A stretch of DNA of 64,000 nt from an uncultured Deferribacteres bacterium (GCA_913009825.1 CAJVYQ010000002.1:1-64000), one strand, 5' to 3'. Counted from the stretch's first letter, positions 25,276-35,490 are shown. Numbers and translations: made by a program. Notes: a model not told the origin generated them from the sequence alone.

Positions 25276-26670
25276 TCATTTCAACCGAACAAACTCTATC
25301 CTTCTGTTTGCCGCCCGCCCCGATTTTGTTGCATTGGTAGCAATTGGGTTTTCCTCCCCATAACCTGCTGCCCGTATCCGATCAACTTTAATTCCCCGGT
25401 TTACCAAATAAAGCTTCACAGAATCCGCTCTTTTCTGCGAAAGTTTTAAATTGTAATTATAATCTCCCACACTGTCAGTATAGCCCCTTATTTCCACCGA
25501 CACCTCCGGGTTTCTTTCCAGGGATTTATAGACTGTGTCTAAAACAGTATACGAGGATGGTACTAAATTAGCGCTGCCCGTTTTAAAATTGACACCGCGG
25601 AGAACAATTCTCTCACCTTTTTTTATTTCCGGGGGTTTTTCGTCCGGACAGCCATCGTTGTCCTCGAAACCGTTCAGCGTTTCCGCCTGATTGGGGCACT
25701 TGTCCCGGTCATCCGGAATGCCGTCCCGGTCATTATCCAAATCGGGGCAACCATCTTCATCTTCAAAACCGTCGAAGTCCTCTGCTTTATTAGGACATTT
25801 ATCTTTAATGTCGGGGATGCCATCATTATCGTTATCCAGATCGGGACAACCATCTTCATCTTCAAAACCATCGATATCCTCCGGAATATCGGGACATTTA
25901 TCCTTGACATCGGGGACACCGTCATTGTCATTATCCAAATCAGGACAGCCGTCTTCATCTTTAAACCCGTCATAATCCTCCGGTTCGGTCGGACACAGAT
26001 CCCAACGATCCGGGATCCCATCTTCATCCGTATCCTTATTGGATATTCCCCATAATTTAAACTCGATACCGAATTCCGCTACTGCACGATTATCATCACC
26101 GGTGCCAATTGTATCTTCATTGCCCTTCAAAATCTGGAGCCATCTGAAAAACAGATTTACTCCCAAACGATCCGAAATGATCTGCTGCAAACCAAAACCG
26201 ATCATCAAAGATGCATTGACGGTACTACCGTTTAAACTTTTTCCCCTGTCGAGTACAGATGTTGTTCCTTTCATATCCCGGATATCCCATTGCAACAAAC
26301 CGCCTCCGAAAGTAAAATAAGGCCGGAAAGAACGTTCGGATAAGGTTAAATATTTTGTGCTGAAATATAACGGCATCAACAGGGTCTTCAAGCCGGCTCC
26401 GGCAGGCGTAAATTGCGAACCGTTCGGATCCCGGGGATAGACCCATCCGTATGCGCCATTCAACGAAAGAAGCCAATTGTTGGTCAATCCATACGAAAGA
26501 GACAGACCTGCCCATTGATCTACCGTACTTCGATCGGAGCTCCCTAAAACCATTTTTACCGTTGAGCCAGACAAACCGACACCAAAACGATTCTCCAATT
26601 CCTGTGCTGTCCCGGTACTACCAAATAAAAACAGTGTAAACACAACAAACAACAATCCTTTGCATCTCAT
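25276..26670 (-). CDS. OmpA-family outer-membrane protein with thrombospondin type 3 repeats
   Basis: A 464-residue cell-envelope protein. A signal peptide (residues 1-22) is followed by an eight-stranded barrel-like domain (about 23-210). Four calcium-binding thrombospondin type 3 repeats of the form DxDxDGxPDxxDxCP follow (about 213-345). A C-terminal OmpA peptidoglycan-binding domain ends the protein (about 355-464, with VEIRGYTDSVGDYNYN, LKLSQKRADSVKLYL and ANRRIEFV). It anchors the outer membrane to the cell wall. The repeats are nearly identical at DNA level (25636-26034) and may vary in number. It is transcribed divergently from the barrel-TPR gene. Confidence 0.93.
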   Translation of the reverse strand: MRCKGLLFVVFTLFLFGSTGTAQELENRFGVGLSGSTVKMVLGSSDRSTVDQWAGLSLSYGLTNNWLLSLNGAYGWVYPRDPNGSQFTPAGAGLKTLLMPLYFSTKYLTLSERSFRPYFTFGGGLLQWDIRDMKGTTSVLDRGKSLNGSTVNASLMIGFGLQQIISDRLGVNLFFRWLQILKGNEDTIGTGDDNRAVAEFGIEFKLWGISNKDTDEDGIPDRWDLCPTEPEDYDGFKDEDGCPDLDNDNDGVPDVKDKCPDIPEDIDGFEDEDGCPDLDNDNDGIPDIKDKCPNKAEDFDGFEDEDGCPDLDNDRDGIPDDRDKCPNQAETLNGFEDNDGCPDEKPPEIKKGERIVLRGVNFKTGSANLVPSSYTVLDTVYKSLERNPEVSVEIRGYTDSVGDYNYNLKLSQKRADSVKLYLVNRGIKVDRIRAAGYGEENPIATNATKSGRAANRRIEFVRLK

Positions 26671-26937
26671 TTTTTGCCTCCTCTAACAAAAATGAATTAC
26701 AACTGCTTCTCTCCGTGAAACAGTGTGCAATCATGTTACACAATATATTCAGAATAGAGCTTTAAAAAAATTGCAACTCTGATTAATATTCAAAGGGATA
26801 CATCTTTTTTCAATGGGATAATAAAAAAATGGTACATTTTTTGTCATATAAAAAGCAATTATAATATTTAAATGTAAAAATATTTATTTAACCGGTCAAT
26901 AATTTTTACATAATAGTCCATTTAAAGGAGAAAATCC

Positions 26938-28239
26938 ATGAAAAAACTTACTTTTATTCTACTGGCTGTTTTCATTTTAACCAATATTGCCTTCACCCAA
27001 ATTTCTAAAAAATTAGAACTGGGCGGTAATTTGGGCACAAATTACCTGATTGGTGATTCTCCTATCAAAGCTTCCCAAATCTTCTCCCCCAATATCGGCG
27101 TCTTTTCTATTTATCGGTTCTCTCCTAAATTTTCTTTAAAAACTCAAGTGGGATGGGGTCAGTTTAATGTTGACTTCAATGGTTTTAATATGCAAACATC
27201 TATGATTCCGGTGGAACTTGTCGGCATGTATTCTTTGAACAACAATGGAAAATTCAGGCCATTTATTCACGCTGGTGCGGGTATCATGAATTTTAAAATC
27301 AACAATTCGAATAGATTTAATGATGGCATTTTTATCGGCGGCATGGGATTCAAATTTTCATTATCTGAGCGTATAGATTGGTTATTAAGTGCAGATATCC
27401 GTTATACAACCGGCGATGATTTTAACGGATACAACGGTGGCCTAAAAGACGGCTACTTCGCCCTGCAATCCGGTTTTTCTTACCATTTGGCAAAACCGGA
27501 TCGGTTTAAAAGAAATCAACAACAGAAAAAACCGGAGATTCTTGCCAATTTGCCTGACCGATCCAATACCCAAACCGGCACCCAACAAAGTAATGATGCT
27601 TTATTGGATTTAGTTCAATTACGCTCCAGAGTAACAAAATTGAAAGATGAGATCGACAGCAAAGATGCACAAATAGAAGAGTTGAAGACATTGGTCAAAA
27701 TTAAATCGCAAAAAATTTCACTTTATGAAGCACAGGTGGCGGAACTGCAGAAGCAAAAAAATAGCGGCACACAGCCAAATTATCACTATGCAACCAGAGC
27801 GACAGAATCACCCACCGCCAGATCCATTTCCAACCAGAGAGAAACCCGGACATATTCGGTAAAACAAAGGTATCAAAACGCTCTTGCCAATTTTAATGCA
27901 AAAAAATTCCATGCCGCCATTTCAAAACTTACGCAATTGTCCAATGAAAATCCAAACCATCGGCTTGCAGGAAATTTTATTTATTGGATCGGTGAAAGTT
28001 ATTTTGGCCTTAGAAATTATGCCTCCGCGCTCGAAGCGTTTAAAAATGTAGCAAAATACAAAAGCTCTCCCAAATTGGACGATTCTCTTCTAATGTCCGG
28101 GCTCTGTTATCTGAAACTTGGCGATGGCGGAAAGGCAAAACAGAAATTTCAGGAATTGTTGCAAAAATACCCCAAGAGCGAATATCGTGGAAAAGCGCGA
28201 CGATATCTGCAATCCTTAACACGACAAATTATCTCCTGA
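26938..28239 (+). CDS. outer-membrane barrel, coiled-coil and TPR protein
   Basis: A 433-residue exported protein that combines three modules. After a signal peptide (1-20), residues about 24-185 form an OmpA/OMP_b-brl-like beta barrel ending at FALQSGFSYHLA. Residues about 219-275 are a coiled coil (LRSRVTKLKDEIDSKDAQIE). Residues about 308-430 are tetratricopeptide repeats resembling the C-terminal half of CpoB/YbgF, with the ending pattern AKQKFQELLQKYPKSEYRG. The last two modules look like CpoB, which works with Tol-Pal, attached to a barrel. GGAG lies upstream of the ATG. In the 267-bp divergent spacer a TATAAT lies at 26860-26865, and GGGATA recurs near 26796 and 26814. Function is not established. 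Confidence 0.85.
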   Translation: MKKLTFILLAVFILTNIAFTQISKKLELGGNLGTNYLIGDSPIKASQIFSPNIGVFSIYRFSPKFSLKTQVGWGQFNVDFNGFNMQTSMIPVELVGMYSLNNNGKFRPFIHAGAGIMNFKINNSNRFNDGIFIGGMGFKFSLSERIDWLLSADIRYTTGDDFNGYNGGLKDGYFALQSGFSYHLAKPDRFKRNQQQKKPEILANLPDRSNTQTGTQQSNDALLDLVQLRSRVTKLKDEIDSKDAQIEELKTLVKIKSQKISLYEAQVAELQKQKNSGTQPNYHYATRATESPTARSISNQRETRTYSVKQRYQNALANFNAKKFHAAISKLTQLSNENPNHRLAGNFIYWIGESYFGLRNYASALEAFKNVAKYKSSPKLDDSLLMSGLCYLKLGDGGKAKQKFQELLQKYPKSEYRGKARRYLQSLTRQIIS

Positions 28240-28253
28240 TCCATATATAAAAA

Positions 28254-28290
28254 AAGGCTTGTCTCTTTTTGCTTGACAGGCCTTTTTTTA
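28254..28290. terminator. bidirectional terminator
   Basis: AAGGCTTGTC (28254-28263) pairs with GACAGGCCTT (28275-28284) with one wobble; A and T runs flank it on both sides. It separates the convergent barrel-TPR gene and glyS. Confidence 0.88.
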
Positions 28291-28303
28291 TTCTCAAAAC
28301 AAT

Positions 28304-29635
28304 CTAACCATTTTTTGCCAACGGAACCTCTATCTTTTCATCCAGATAAGCTGACAGTTTTGTAATGGCAATTCTTTCCTGATTCATCGTATCACGCTCC
28401 CGCACCGTCACGGTTCGATCCTCCAGCGACTGGGAATCCACTGTGATACAAAAGGGCGTGCCAATTTCATCCTGCCGGCGATAGCGTCGGCCGATAGCTC
28501 CCGATTCATCATAAAACACATTGGTTTTTCGTCTCAATTCATTGACAATTTTACGCGCCAGTTCCGGCATGCCATCTCTTTTAACCAGAGGAAAAATGGC
28601 CGCTTTTATCGGCGCAATATGGGGAGAAAATTTTAAAAACACCCGTTTATCCCCTTTCACTTCTTCTTCGGAATAGGCGTCGGTTAGACAGGTTAATAAA
28701 GTTCTGTCTACACCGGCGGATGTTTCTATGATATACGGAACAAACCGTCTGTGCGTTTGCTCTTCGAAATAGGAAAGATCTTTACCCGAGTATTTGATAT
28801 GATGCTGTAAATCGAAATCGGTACGGTTATGAATCCCTTCCAACTCGTGCCAGCCGAATGGAAATTCATACTCGATGTCGAAAGCGGCCTTTGCGTAATG
28901 TGCCAATTCATCTTTGCCATGGCGATGAAAACGCAATTTCTCCTTTGTAATTCCCAAATAGCTGTACCACGCCATCCTTTTTTCTTTCCAATATTCGAAC
29001 CATTTTTCATCCTCTTCCGGTTTAACAAAATATTGCATTTCCATCTGCTCAAATTCACGTGTGCGGAAAATAAAATTGCCCGGTGTAATCTCATTACGAA
29101 ACGCTTTTCCGATTTGTGCAATCCCGAATGGAATCTTTTGTCGCGAAGGCTTCTGAACATTCAAAAAATTTACATAAATTCCCTGGGCTGTTTCCGGTCG
29201 CAGAAACACAACATTGGCATCTTCCTCAACCGGACCCATGTGCGTTTTAAACATCAGGTTAAACTGACGTGCTTCCGTCAATTCGCCACCGCAGGAGGGA
29301 CACCGGTCGCTTTTAACCATATCCGCACGAAACCGCTGTTTGCACTGTTTACAATCCACCAGCGGATCGGTGAACCCCTCGATATGACCGGATGCTTCCC
29401 AGACTTTGGGATGCATCAGAATACTGGCATCCAGGCCTTCAATATCTTCACGCCAAACAACCATGTGTTTCCACCAAAATTCTTTGATGTTCTTTTTCAA
29501 TTCCACGCCAAGAGGGCCATAATCCCAACAACTATTGATACCGCCATAAATTTCACTGGATTGAAAGATGAACCCTCTCCTCTTGCAGAGAGACACCAAC
29601 TTATCCATCAAATTATCATTTTGATTCTTTTTCAC
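28304..29635 (-). CDS. glyS: glycyl-tRNA synthetase, single-chain (alpha2) type
   Basis: A 443-residue class II synthetase of the eukaryotic/archaeal type, distinct from the bacterial alpha-beta enzyme. Motif 1 region is [11 protein letters not shown], motif 2 is [25 protein letters not shown], and motif 3 is [10 protein letters not shown] zinc-binding insertion lies at about residues 93-115 (CKQCKQRF...CPSCGG). The C-terminal anticodon-binding domain begins near 340 ([16 protein letters not shown]). The start is GTG at 29635, directly after the recO stop, with GGAG 8 bases upstream. It is last in a nine-gene operon and is followed by a terminator. Confidence 0.95.
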   Translation of the reverse strand: MKKNQNDNLMDKLVSLCKRRGFIFQSSEIYGGINSCWDYGPLGVELKKNIKEFWWKHMVVWREDIEGLDASILMHPKVWEASGHIEGFTDPLVDCKQCKQRFRADMVKSDRCPSCGGELTEARQFNLMFKTHMGPVEEDANVVFLRPETAQGIYVNFLNVQKPSRQKIPFGIAQIGKAFRNEITPGNFIFRTREFEQMEMQYFVKPEEDEKWFEYWKEKRMAWYSYLGITKEKLRFHRHGKDELAHYAKAAFDIEYEFPFGWHELEGIHNRTDFDLQHHIKYSGKDLSYFEEQTHRRFVPYIIETSAGVDRTLLTCLTDAYSEEEVKGDKRVFLKFSPHIAPIKAAIFPLVKRDGMPELARKIVNELRRKTNVFYDESGAIGRRYRRQDEIGTPFCITVDSQSLEDRTVTVRERDTMNQERIAITKLSAYLDEKIEVPLAKNG

Positions 29636-30424
29636 TCACAGTTCTCCTTTTTTCAACTCCCGATTCCCGTCTTCAATTCTTTTTAGAAAATCCAGCGCCT
29701 TCAACTTTTTCAGGCCTTCCGCGTAATACTGCATATACTGCCAGCTTAATTGGTGGGTTTCCGAATGAAGCCGTGCCGGTATTTTAATTTCTGCTATTTT
29801 TACCGCAGACTTGTCATAAAAATATAATAATAATTTAACGCATTTTTCTGAGATTTCCAGACCATTTTCAATTTTGCTCCGGCAGTGACAACAATAGTAG
29901 CCGCCTTCTTTAATTGAAAAAGATACCTTTTCTCCCCCCAGTGGCCGGCCACAAGATAAACAATGGCGTAATTTCGGACGAAAACCGGAATTGGCCAGCC
30001 AGTGCCAAATAAATTGATAAAATATCAATTCCGGCTGAACCGCTATTTCCAGACTGCTCAGTGAAGCAATCAGTTTTCTGAACAGTTTTGGATTAGCCAT
30101 TTTTTCCGTTTCAGCCTTGTTGATAAATTCAAGAATCGCCAAACCCAGTGACAGGCGGTGCAAATCGGTGTGCAAATGCTGAAACGAATGAATAATCTCG
30201 GCCTGACTAAGTGTTTGGAGTTCCCGTGTTTCTTTCGTGTAATATACAATGGAAACATGCTGCATCAGATCCAACGCTCCGCCAAGTCTGCTTTTTGCTC
30301 TTCGTGCTCCTTTGGCGAGCAGGGATACTTTCCCCTGGTTTAACGTGTAACAGGTTACCAACTTACTGGTTTCCAGATAATTCATTACCCGGAGAATTAC
30401 CCCTTCTGTCTTAATGATAGCCAT
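29636..30424 (-). CDS. recO: DNA repair protein RecO
   Basis: A 262-residue RecO. It loads RecA onto gaps coated with single-strand-binding protein, together with RecR. The N-terminal OB fold is TEGVILRVMNYLETSKLVTCYTLNQGKVSLLAKGARR, and the C-terminal helical domain carries a four-cysteine zinc site (CLSCGRPL...YYCCHC). GlyS begins immediately after its stop, and mgtE ends 4 bases before its start. Confidence 0.92.
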   Translation of the reverse strand: MAIIKTEGVILRVMNYLETSKLVTCYTLNQGKVSLLAKGARRAKSRLGGALDLMQHVSIVYYTKETRELQTLSQAEIIHSFQHLHTDLHRLSLGLAILEFINKAETEKMANPKLFRKLIASLSSLEIAVQPELIFYQFIWHWLANSGFRPKLRHCLSCGRPLGGEKVSFSIKEGGYYCCHCRSKIENGLEISEKCVKLLLYFYDKSAVKIAEIKIPARLHSETHQLSWQYMQYYAEGLKKLKALDFLKRIEDGNRELKKGEL

Positions 30425-30428
30425 GCAA

Positions 30429-31829
30429 TCAGTGAAATAATTTCAAAAACAAAGAGATGATGCCAAAATAGATCAGCAAACCCAGAATATCATTGCTGGT
30501 TGTTATAAACGGGCTGGTGGCCACAGCAGGATCGATTTTCAGTTTGCGCAAAATAAAAGGCAGAAATGTTCCCATCATTGCGGCGTTAATCACAACCAAA
30601 AATAACGAAACGGCAATTGCCAAACCCAAATAAAAATCTTTGAGCCAAAACCAGGAAATAGCTTGAATCCCGGCAGCCAAAATTAATCCGATGAGAAGAG
30701 CAATCCAGAGTTCATTCTTCATTCTTCTGCCGGTTTCCAGCAGACCGATCTCTCCGGTTGCCAAACCCCGGATGATAACAATCGCCGATTGATTCCCCAC
30801 ATTTCCGCCAACCGCCATAATCAGAGGGATAAAAAATACAATAGAGAGAACTTGGATCATGGAAGCTTGAAAATTTTTCATGAGAAGACCGGAAATTGTT
30901 TCCCCCAAAAAAGCAACGATCAGCCACGGCAATCTGGACCGGGTAACACGAAATGGAGAGGTTTCACTGATATCCAATTCGGTGATACCGGCAATTTTTT
31001 GCGCATCCTCACTGGCCTCTTCTTCCATTACATCAACGATGTCGTCAATGGTAATTCGTCCGATCAGTTTTTTCTCATTATCCACAACCGGTAATGAAAT
31101 TAAATCATATTTTTTAAACAGGTTGGCCACTTCTTCCTGATCCACATGCACGCCTACATAGATCACATCATCATTCATTACATGGTGCACTTTTACTCCC
31201 GGACGGGTTAAAAGCAAATCCTGCAACGGGAGAACGCCGATCAACATGTTTTCATCATCCACAACGAACACGTTATAAATTTCATCGATTTCTTCAGCCA
31301 TGTGGCGAATTATTTGAATGGCTTGATCTACAGTCAAATTCTTATTTACGGCGACAAACTCTTTGGCCATGATACCGCCGGCCGTATCTTCTTCGTGAGC
31401 CAGCAATTCCCGCACTTCGGCGGAATCCTGCGTATCGATGGAACTAAGCACCTTTTCCGCAACGTTATCCGGTAATGCGGCCACAATGTCCGCAGCATCA
31501 TCCGAATCCATCTCTTCCACAACTTCGGAAATCCGGGTGTCATCTATTTGCTCCAATATCTCCGATTGCAACGGTTGATCGATCTCAATCAACACTTCCG
31601 AAGCTATCTCGGAATCCAGTAAAGAAAACAGGTACAACCGTTCATTGCTGGAAAGATGACTGGCTATTTCTGCAATATCGGCCGGATGCAATTCTTTCAG
31701 AATATTTCGGATAAAACCGTTTGCCCGGTTTTGAATCAGAACATTTAAATCCTCAACCGTTGCTTCCAGCCAATTGTCTGTTAAATAAGCTTCTTCTTTT
31801 TTTCGAGGAACCGACATAATTTTTTCCAT
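30429..31829 (-). CDS. mgtE: MgtE-family magnesium transporter
   Basis: A 466-residue magnesium channel/transporter with the full MgtE layout. It has an N-terminal helical domain (HPADIAEIASHLSSNERLYLFSLLD) and paired CBS domains (about 150-270, including GVLPLQDLLLTRP and LIGRITIDDIVDVMEEE). The C-terminal five-helix membrane domain contains GGNVGNQSAIVIIRGLATGE. The start at 31829 overlaps the end of rsmA by 49 bases; an ATG four codons later (31817) is about equally possible. Regulation by internal Mg2+ acts through the cytosolic domains. Confidence 0.92.
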   Translation of the reverse strand: MEKIMSVPRKKEEAYLTDNWLEATVEDLNVLIQNRANGFIRNILKELHPADIAEIASHLSSNERLYLFSLLDSEIASEVLIEIDQPLQSEILEQIDDTRISEVVEEMDSDDAADIVAALPDNVAEKVLSSIDTQDSAEVRELLAHEEDTAGGIMAKEFVAVNKNLTVDQAIQIIRHMAEEIDEIYNVFVVDDENMLIGVLPLQDLLLTRPGVKVHHVMNDDVIYVGVHVDQEEVANLFKKYDLISLPVVDNEKKLIGRITIDDIVDVMEEEASEDAQKIAGITELDISETSPFRVTRSRLPWLIVAFLGETISGLLMKNFQASMIQVLSIVFFIPLIMAVGGNVGNQSAIVIIRGLATGEIGLLETGRRMKNELWIALLIGLILAAGIQAISWFWLKDFYLGLAIAVSLFLVVINAAMMGTFLPFILRKLKIDPAVATSPFITTSNDILGLLIYFGIISLFLKLFH

Positions 31830-32578
31830 TCTTCAACGGTAAGATCTTCCGCTCTTCTGCTCAAATCAAACGGCACAGATTCTATTTCTTCCCGATCAAA
31901 ATAAGAACGTAACGAATTTCTTAGTTGCTTGCGTCTTTGATTAAATGCTGTTTTTACAAGTTTCTGAAAAAAAAGCATGTCGCAATTTAACGTAACTTCC
32001 GGTCGAATATCCAATGAAATTACTGCCGAATCCACTTTCGGCTTGGGTCTGAAAACATGTTTTGAGACTTTAAAAACTAATTTTACATCATAAAAAGTTT
32101 GCATCAGTACAGACAATATTCCGTACAGTTTGCTCCCGGAAGTGGAAACAATTCTTTGAGCAACTTCAACCTGCACCATAAAAACCGCTTTTTGAACAAG
32201 AGGATGTACCGACAGCATTTTAAACAATACGGAACTGGTAATGTTGTACGGCAAATTCCCGATCCACTTCAGCCTGCGTTTTTGCAAGTTCAGAGAATTA
32301 ATATCAAAAGATAAAAAATCTCCATGCACAATTTCAATTTTAGTGCACTGCGCCAAATTTTGCCGCAGCAGGTCAACCGAGCGGGAATCAATTTCTACGA
32401 TAACAAATGAAGCGGGTTTATCACAAAAAAATTGGGTCAGAACTCCTCTTCCCGGCCCAATTTCAACAATTAAATCATCTTTTGAGACTTGAATTAAATT
32501 AACAATTTTCCCGGCAATATTTTTGTCGATTAAAAAATTTTGACCTAACGATTGTTTCGGCTTGAAATTGAGTTGCAT
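31781..32578 (-). CDS. rsmA: 16S rRNA dimethyladenosine transferase
   Basis: A 265-residue RsmA/KsgA enzyme, which dimethylates two adjacent adenosines near the 3' end of 16S rRNA. Signatures are KQSLGQNFLIDKNI, IVEIGPGRGVLTQ (SAM site), VEIDSRSVDLL, the catalytic IGNLPYNITS motif and the C-terminal domain with AFNQRRKQLRNSL. GGAAGAG precedes the ATG. It sits between tatD and mgtE, a common pairing of tatD with rsmA. Confidence 0.95.
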   Translation of the reverse strand: MQLNFKPKQSLGQNFLIDKNIAGKIVNLIQVSKDDLIVEIGPGRGVLTQFFCDKPASFVIVEIDSRSVDLLRQNLAQCTKIEIVHGDFLSFDINSLNLQKRRLKWIGNLPYNITSSVLFKMLSVHPLVQKAVFMVQVEVAQRIVSTSGSKLYGILSVLMQTFYDVKLVFKVSKHVFRPKPKVDSAVISLDIRPEVTLNCDMLFFQKLVKTAFNQRRKQLRNSLRSYFDREEIESVPFDLSRRAEDLTVEEWKKLCRFLEKKKKLI

Positions 32579-32610
32579 CGATCTCTTCCATATCGCTACC
32601 GGTAAATTAA

Positions 32611-33381
32611 TTATTTGTTGAGTTTGGGGAAAATCTGTTCCGCTAAAGCTGTTGTTACCTGCGCCGTTTTTTCAACACTTACTTCGTGGAGTTCTGCCTG
32701 TTTTCCGGCAATATATGGAATAAAAGCGGGTTCATTTTGCTTGCTTCTGTTGGGAACCGGAGCCATGAAAGGTGCATCCGTTTCCAGCAACTGTTTTTTT
32801 AGAGGAAGTAACCGCGCTACACGGGCGGAGTTAGATTTTTTAAACGTAATATTTCCGGTAAACGAAATGACAAATCCCATATCCAGAACTTCTCTGCCTC
32901 TATGTTCATCTTCGGAAAAACAGTGAAACACGCCGCGGAGATTTTTATATGATTTCTGTTTTAAAATCGAAATCAGATCGACAAACGCCTCACGGTTATG
33001 AAGAATTACCGGCAAAGAAACCTCGCTTGCCAGTTTTAAAAATAGCTCCAGAATTTCTTTTTGCACCGCATGCGGTGCATAATCCCGGTAATAATCCAGC
33101 CCCAATTCTCCAATTGCCACTACTTTGGGATGCTGCGCCATCCGATAAAATTCATCCAGCAGGGAAGGATTAAACTGCTGTGATTCCTGAGGATGTACCC
33201 CGATTGCCGCAAAAACCGGAGAATATTTTTCCGCCAACCTGACGGCATCCCGGCTGCTCTTCAGATCGATGGAGGGAACAATGAATTTATCCACTCCCGC
33301 CTGCAGCGCCCGGTTTATGATTCCATCCATCTCTGCCTGGAAATCCGGGAAAGTGAGATGAGTGTGTGTATCGATGAACAT
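32611..33381 (-). CDS. tatD: TatD-family metal-dependent hydrolase
   Basis: A 256-residue TIM-barrel hydrolase. Metal ligands are visible in FIDTHTHLTFPDF, the segment GELGLDYYRD, LPVILHNREA, GVFHCFSED and LLETDAPFMAP. TatD-type enzymes act as DNases in repair or processing. It lies 18 bases after metG and 32 bases before rsmA, a widely conserved bacterial gene order. Confidence 0.93.
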   Translation of the reverse strand: MFIDTHTHLTFPDFQAEMDGIINRALQAGVDKFIVPSIDLKSSRDAVRLAEKYSPVFAAIGVHPQESQQFNPSLLDEFYRMAQHPKVVAIGELGLDYYRDYAPHAVQKEILELFLKLASEVSLPVILHNREAFVDLISILKQKSYKNLRGVFHCFSEDEHRGREVLDMGFVISFTGNITFKKSNSARVARLLPLKKQLLETDAPFMAPVPNRSKQNEPAFIPYIAGKQAELHEVSVEKTAQVTTALAEQIFPKLNK

Positions 33382-33399
33382 GGAATGGATAATCCGGAT

Positions 33400-35490
33400 T
33401 TATTTAATTCCGGAACCCGGCGCCAATTCTCTGTCCAGCGTTAAGACAGAGATATTTTCACCTTGCGAAGCTGCCAGTAACATGCCGTTGGATTCCGTTC
33501 CGCGAATAACCGCCGGTTCCAAATTGGCAACCACTACAATTAATTTGCCGACCAATTCTTCCGGTTGATAAGATTCGGCAATTCCGGCAACTATCTGCCG
33601 TTCTTCCGAACCGAGATCTATCTGCAATTTTAACAACCGGTCTGCCTTTGCAACCGGTTCAGCGGCCAACACTTTAGCCACTTTTAATTCTATCTTTTTA
33701 AAATCATCAAATGAAACACGCTCCACAATGTTCTCCTCTTTTTTCTGCTCATTTTCAAAATTCTGTTTTTCTGCGCCGGACTTGTCGGGATTAGTAAATT
33801 TGTGCAATTTTTCTATTTCCTTTATGATCACATCATCTTCAATTTTAGGGAAAAGGACTTCCGCTTTGTTCAACGGATGCCCGGGTGTTAAATGAACCCG
33901 GAACACCATGTCCCAATTCCGGGTCTCTACATCGCCAGCCAAATTAAGCATCGTCCAGACACGCCGGGCGGTAAACGGGAGAAAAGGAAACATGACCACA
34001 GCAAGAGTTTTTACCAACCCGAGGCACAAATAGAGAGTTGCAGCACATTTTTCCGGTGCTGTTCTCCTAGTAACCCAGGGTTCCCGATCGTTAAAATATT
34101 TATTAGCAAACCGGGCCAGGTTCATCATGCCCCGGCAGGCCTGCCTGATCTCAAATTTCTCAATCCAGGTGCCGATCTGAGCGGGTGATTTTTTTATCTG
34201 CTGCAATACTTCCATATCCAATTCATCATATTTTCCGGGTTCGGGAACACGATTGTTAAAATATTTCTCCACAAATGTCAGTGTTCGATGAATGAAGTTA
34301 CCTAAAATATCCGCAAGTTCCGAATTACTTCTGGCCTGAAAATCCTTCCATGAAAAATCGGCATCTTTGGTTTCCGGTGCGATGGAGGTAAGGACATAGC
34401 GCAAATTATCGGCCGGAAACATCTCCAGATATTCATCCAACCAGACCGCATAATTTCTGCTGGTGGATAATTTATTACCCTCAAGATTTAAAAATTCATT
34501 GGCCGGCACATTGTCGGGCAGCACAAAATCACCGTGCGCCATCAGCATGGCAGGAAAAATCAAACAATGGAAAACAATATTATCCTTACCGATAAAATGG
34601 ACAAGTTTTGTCTTCTGATCCTGCCAATATTCTTTCCAGAGCTCCGGGTTTCCCTGTAAATCCGCCCATTCCTTGGTGGCGGAAATATAACCGATGGGGG
34701 CATCGAACCAAACATATAAAACCTTGCCGGAAACATCCGCTCCGTTGGCAACATCTTCCGGGATAGAAACTCCCCACGACATGTCCCTGGTTACTGCACG
34801 CTCTCTTAAACCGTCATTGAACCAACTTTTAACTTGCCCTAAAACATTGGTTCTCCATTCCGGATGCCCGGAAATCCAGTTTTCCAATTTTTTCTGAAAC
34901 CGGGAGAGAGGAAGGTACCAATGGGTAGTCTTTTTTAATACCGGTTTTGCATTGGTTACGGCGCTGCGCGGTTCAATTAAATCAGTCGGACTTAATGAAC
35001 TGCCGCATTTTTCGCACTGATCGCCGTAAGCTTCCTTAAAACCACATTTGGGGCAGATGCCGCGGACAAAACGGTCGGCTAAAAACATCTCCGCTTCGGG
35101 ATCATAAAGCTGCTCTTCTGTTTTAAGGACAAAAACACCTTTTTTTGCCAGAGTTCGGAAAAAATCCCGGCTGGTTTGATGATGAACTTTTGAAGAAGTC
35201 CGGCCGTAATAATCAAATTTTATGCCAAATTGAGCGAAACTTGCCTTGTTTTTTTCATGATAAAAATCAACAATTTTCTGCGGTGAAATACCTTCCTGGC
35301 GCGCGCGTAACATGATGGGAACACCGTGCTCATCCGATCCGCAGATATAAATAACATCGTTCCCTTTCAATCGATGATAACGCACATAGATATCTGCCGG
35401 CAGATAAGCGCCTGCCAGGTGGCCCAGATGGATCGGTCCGTTTGCATACGGTAATGCGCTCGTGACTAATATTTTTTCTTTTCTATTCAA
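33400..35490 (-). CDS. metG: methionyl-tRNA synthetase
   Basis: A 696-residue class I synthetase. The HIGH motif appears as PYANGPIHLGHLAGAYL. The zinc knuckle has two CxxC pairs (CPKCGFKEAYGDQCEKCG), and the KMSKS motif is varied to NKLSTS. An anticodon domain follows, and the C-terminal 100 residues are an EMAP-II-like tRNA-binding domain (FDDFKKIELKVAKVLAAEPV) used for dimerisation. The start is TTG at 35490, overlapping the stop of the ricT-like gene by 4 bases (TTGA). Confidence 0.96.
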   Translation of the reverse strand: MNRKEKILVTSALPYANGPIHLGHLAGAYLPADIYVRYHRLKGNDVIYICGSDEHGVPIMLRARQEGISPQKIVDFYHEKNKASFAQFGIKFDYYGRTSSKVHHQTSRDFFRTLAKKGVFVLKTEEQLYDPEAEMFLADRFVRGICPKCGFKEAYGDQCEKCGSSLSPTDLIEPRSAVTNAKPVLKKTTHWYLPLSRFQKKLENWISGHPEWRTNVLGQVKSWFNDGLRERAVTRDMSWGVSIPEDVANGADVSGKVLYVWFDAPIGYISATKEWADLQGNPELWKEYWQDQKTKLVHFIGKDNIVFHCLIFPAMLMAHGDFVLPDNVPANEFLNLEGNKLSTSRNYAVWLDEYLEMFPADNLRYVLTSIAPETKDADFSWKDFQARSNSELADILGNFIHRTLTFVEKYFNNRVPEPGKYDELDMEVLQQIKKSPAQIGTWIEKFEIRQACRGMMNLARFANKYFNDREPWVTRRTAPEKCAATLYLCLGLVKTLAVVMFPFLPFTARRVWTMLNLAGDVETRNWDMVFRVHLTPGHPLNKAEVLFPKIEDDVIIKEIEKLHKFTNPDKSGAEKQNFENEQKKEENIVERVSFDDFKKIELKVAKVLAAEPVAKADRLLKLQIDLGSEERQIVAGIAESYQPEELVGKLIVVVANLEPAVIRGTESNGMLLAASQGENISVLTLDRELAPGSGIK

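Noticed and set aside
25691-25975. Ser/Pro-rich plus-strand frame
   Set aside because: Antisense shadow of the thrombospondin repeats; its repeats simply mirror the coding repeats.
25690-25990. CRISPR-like direct repeats
   Set aside because: The regular repeats encode thrombospondin type 3 units inside an open gene and lack unique spacers; no cas genes are present.
28829-29686. 285-codon plus-strand frame
   Set aside because: Antisense to glyS, which is a clear conserved gene on the other strand.
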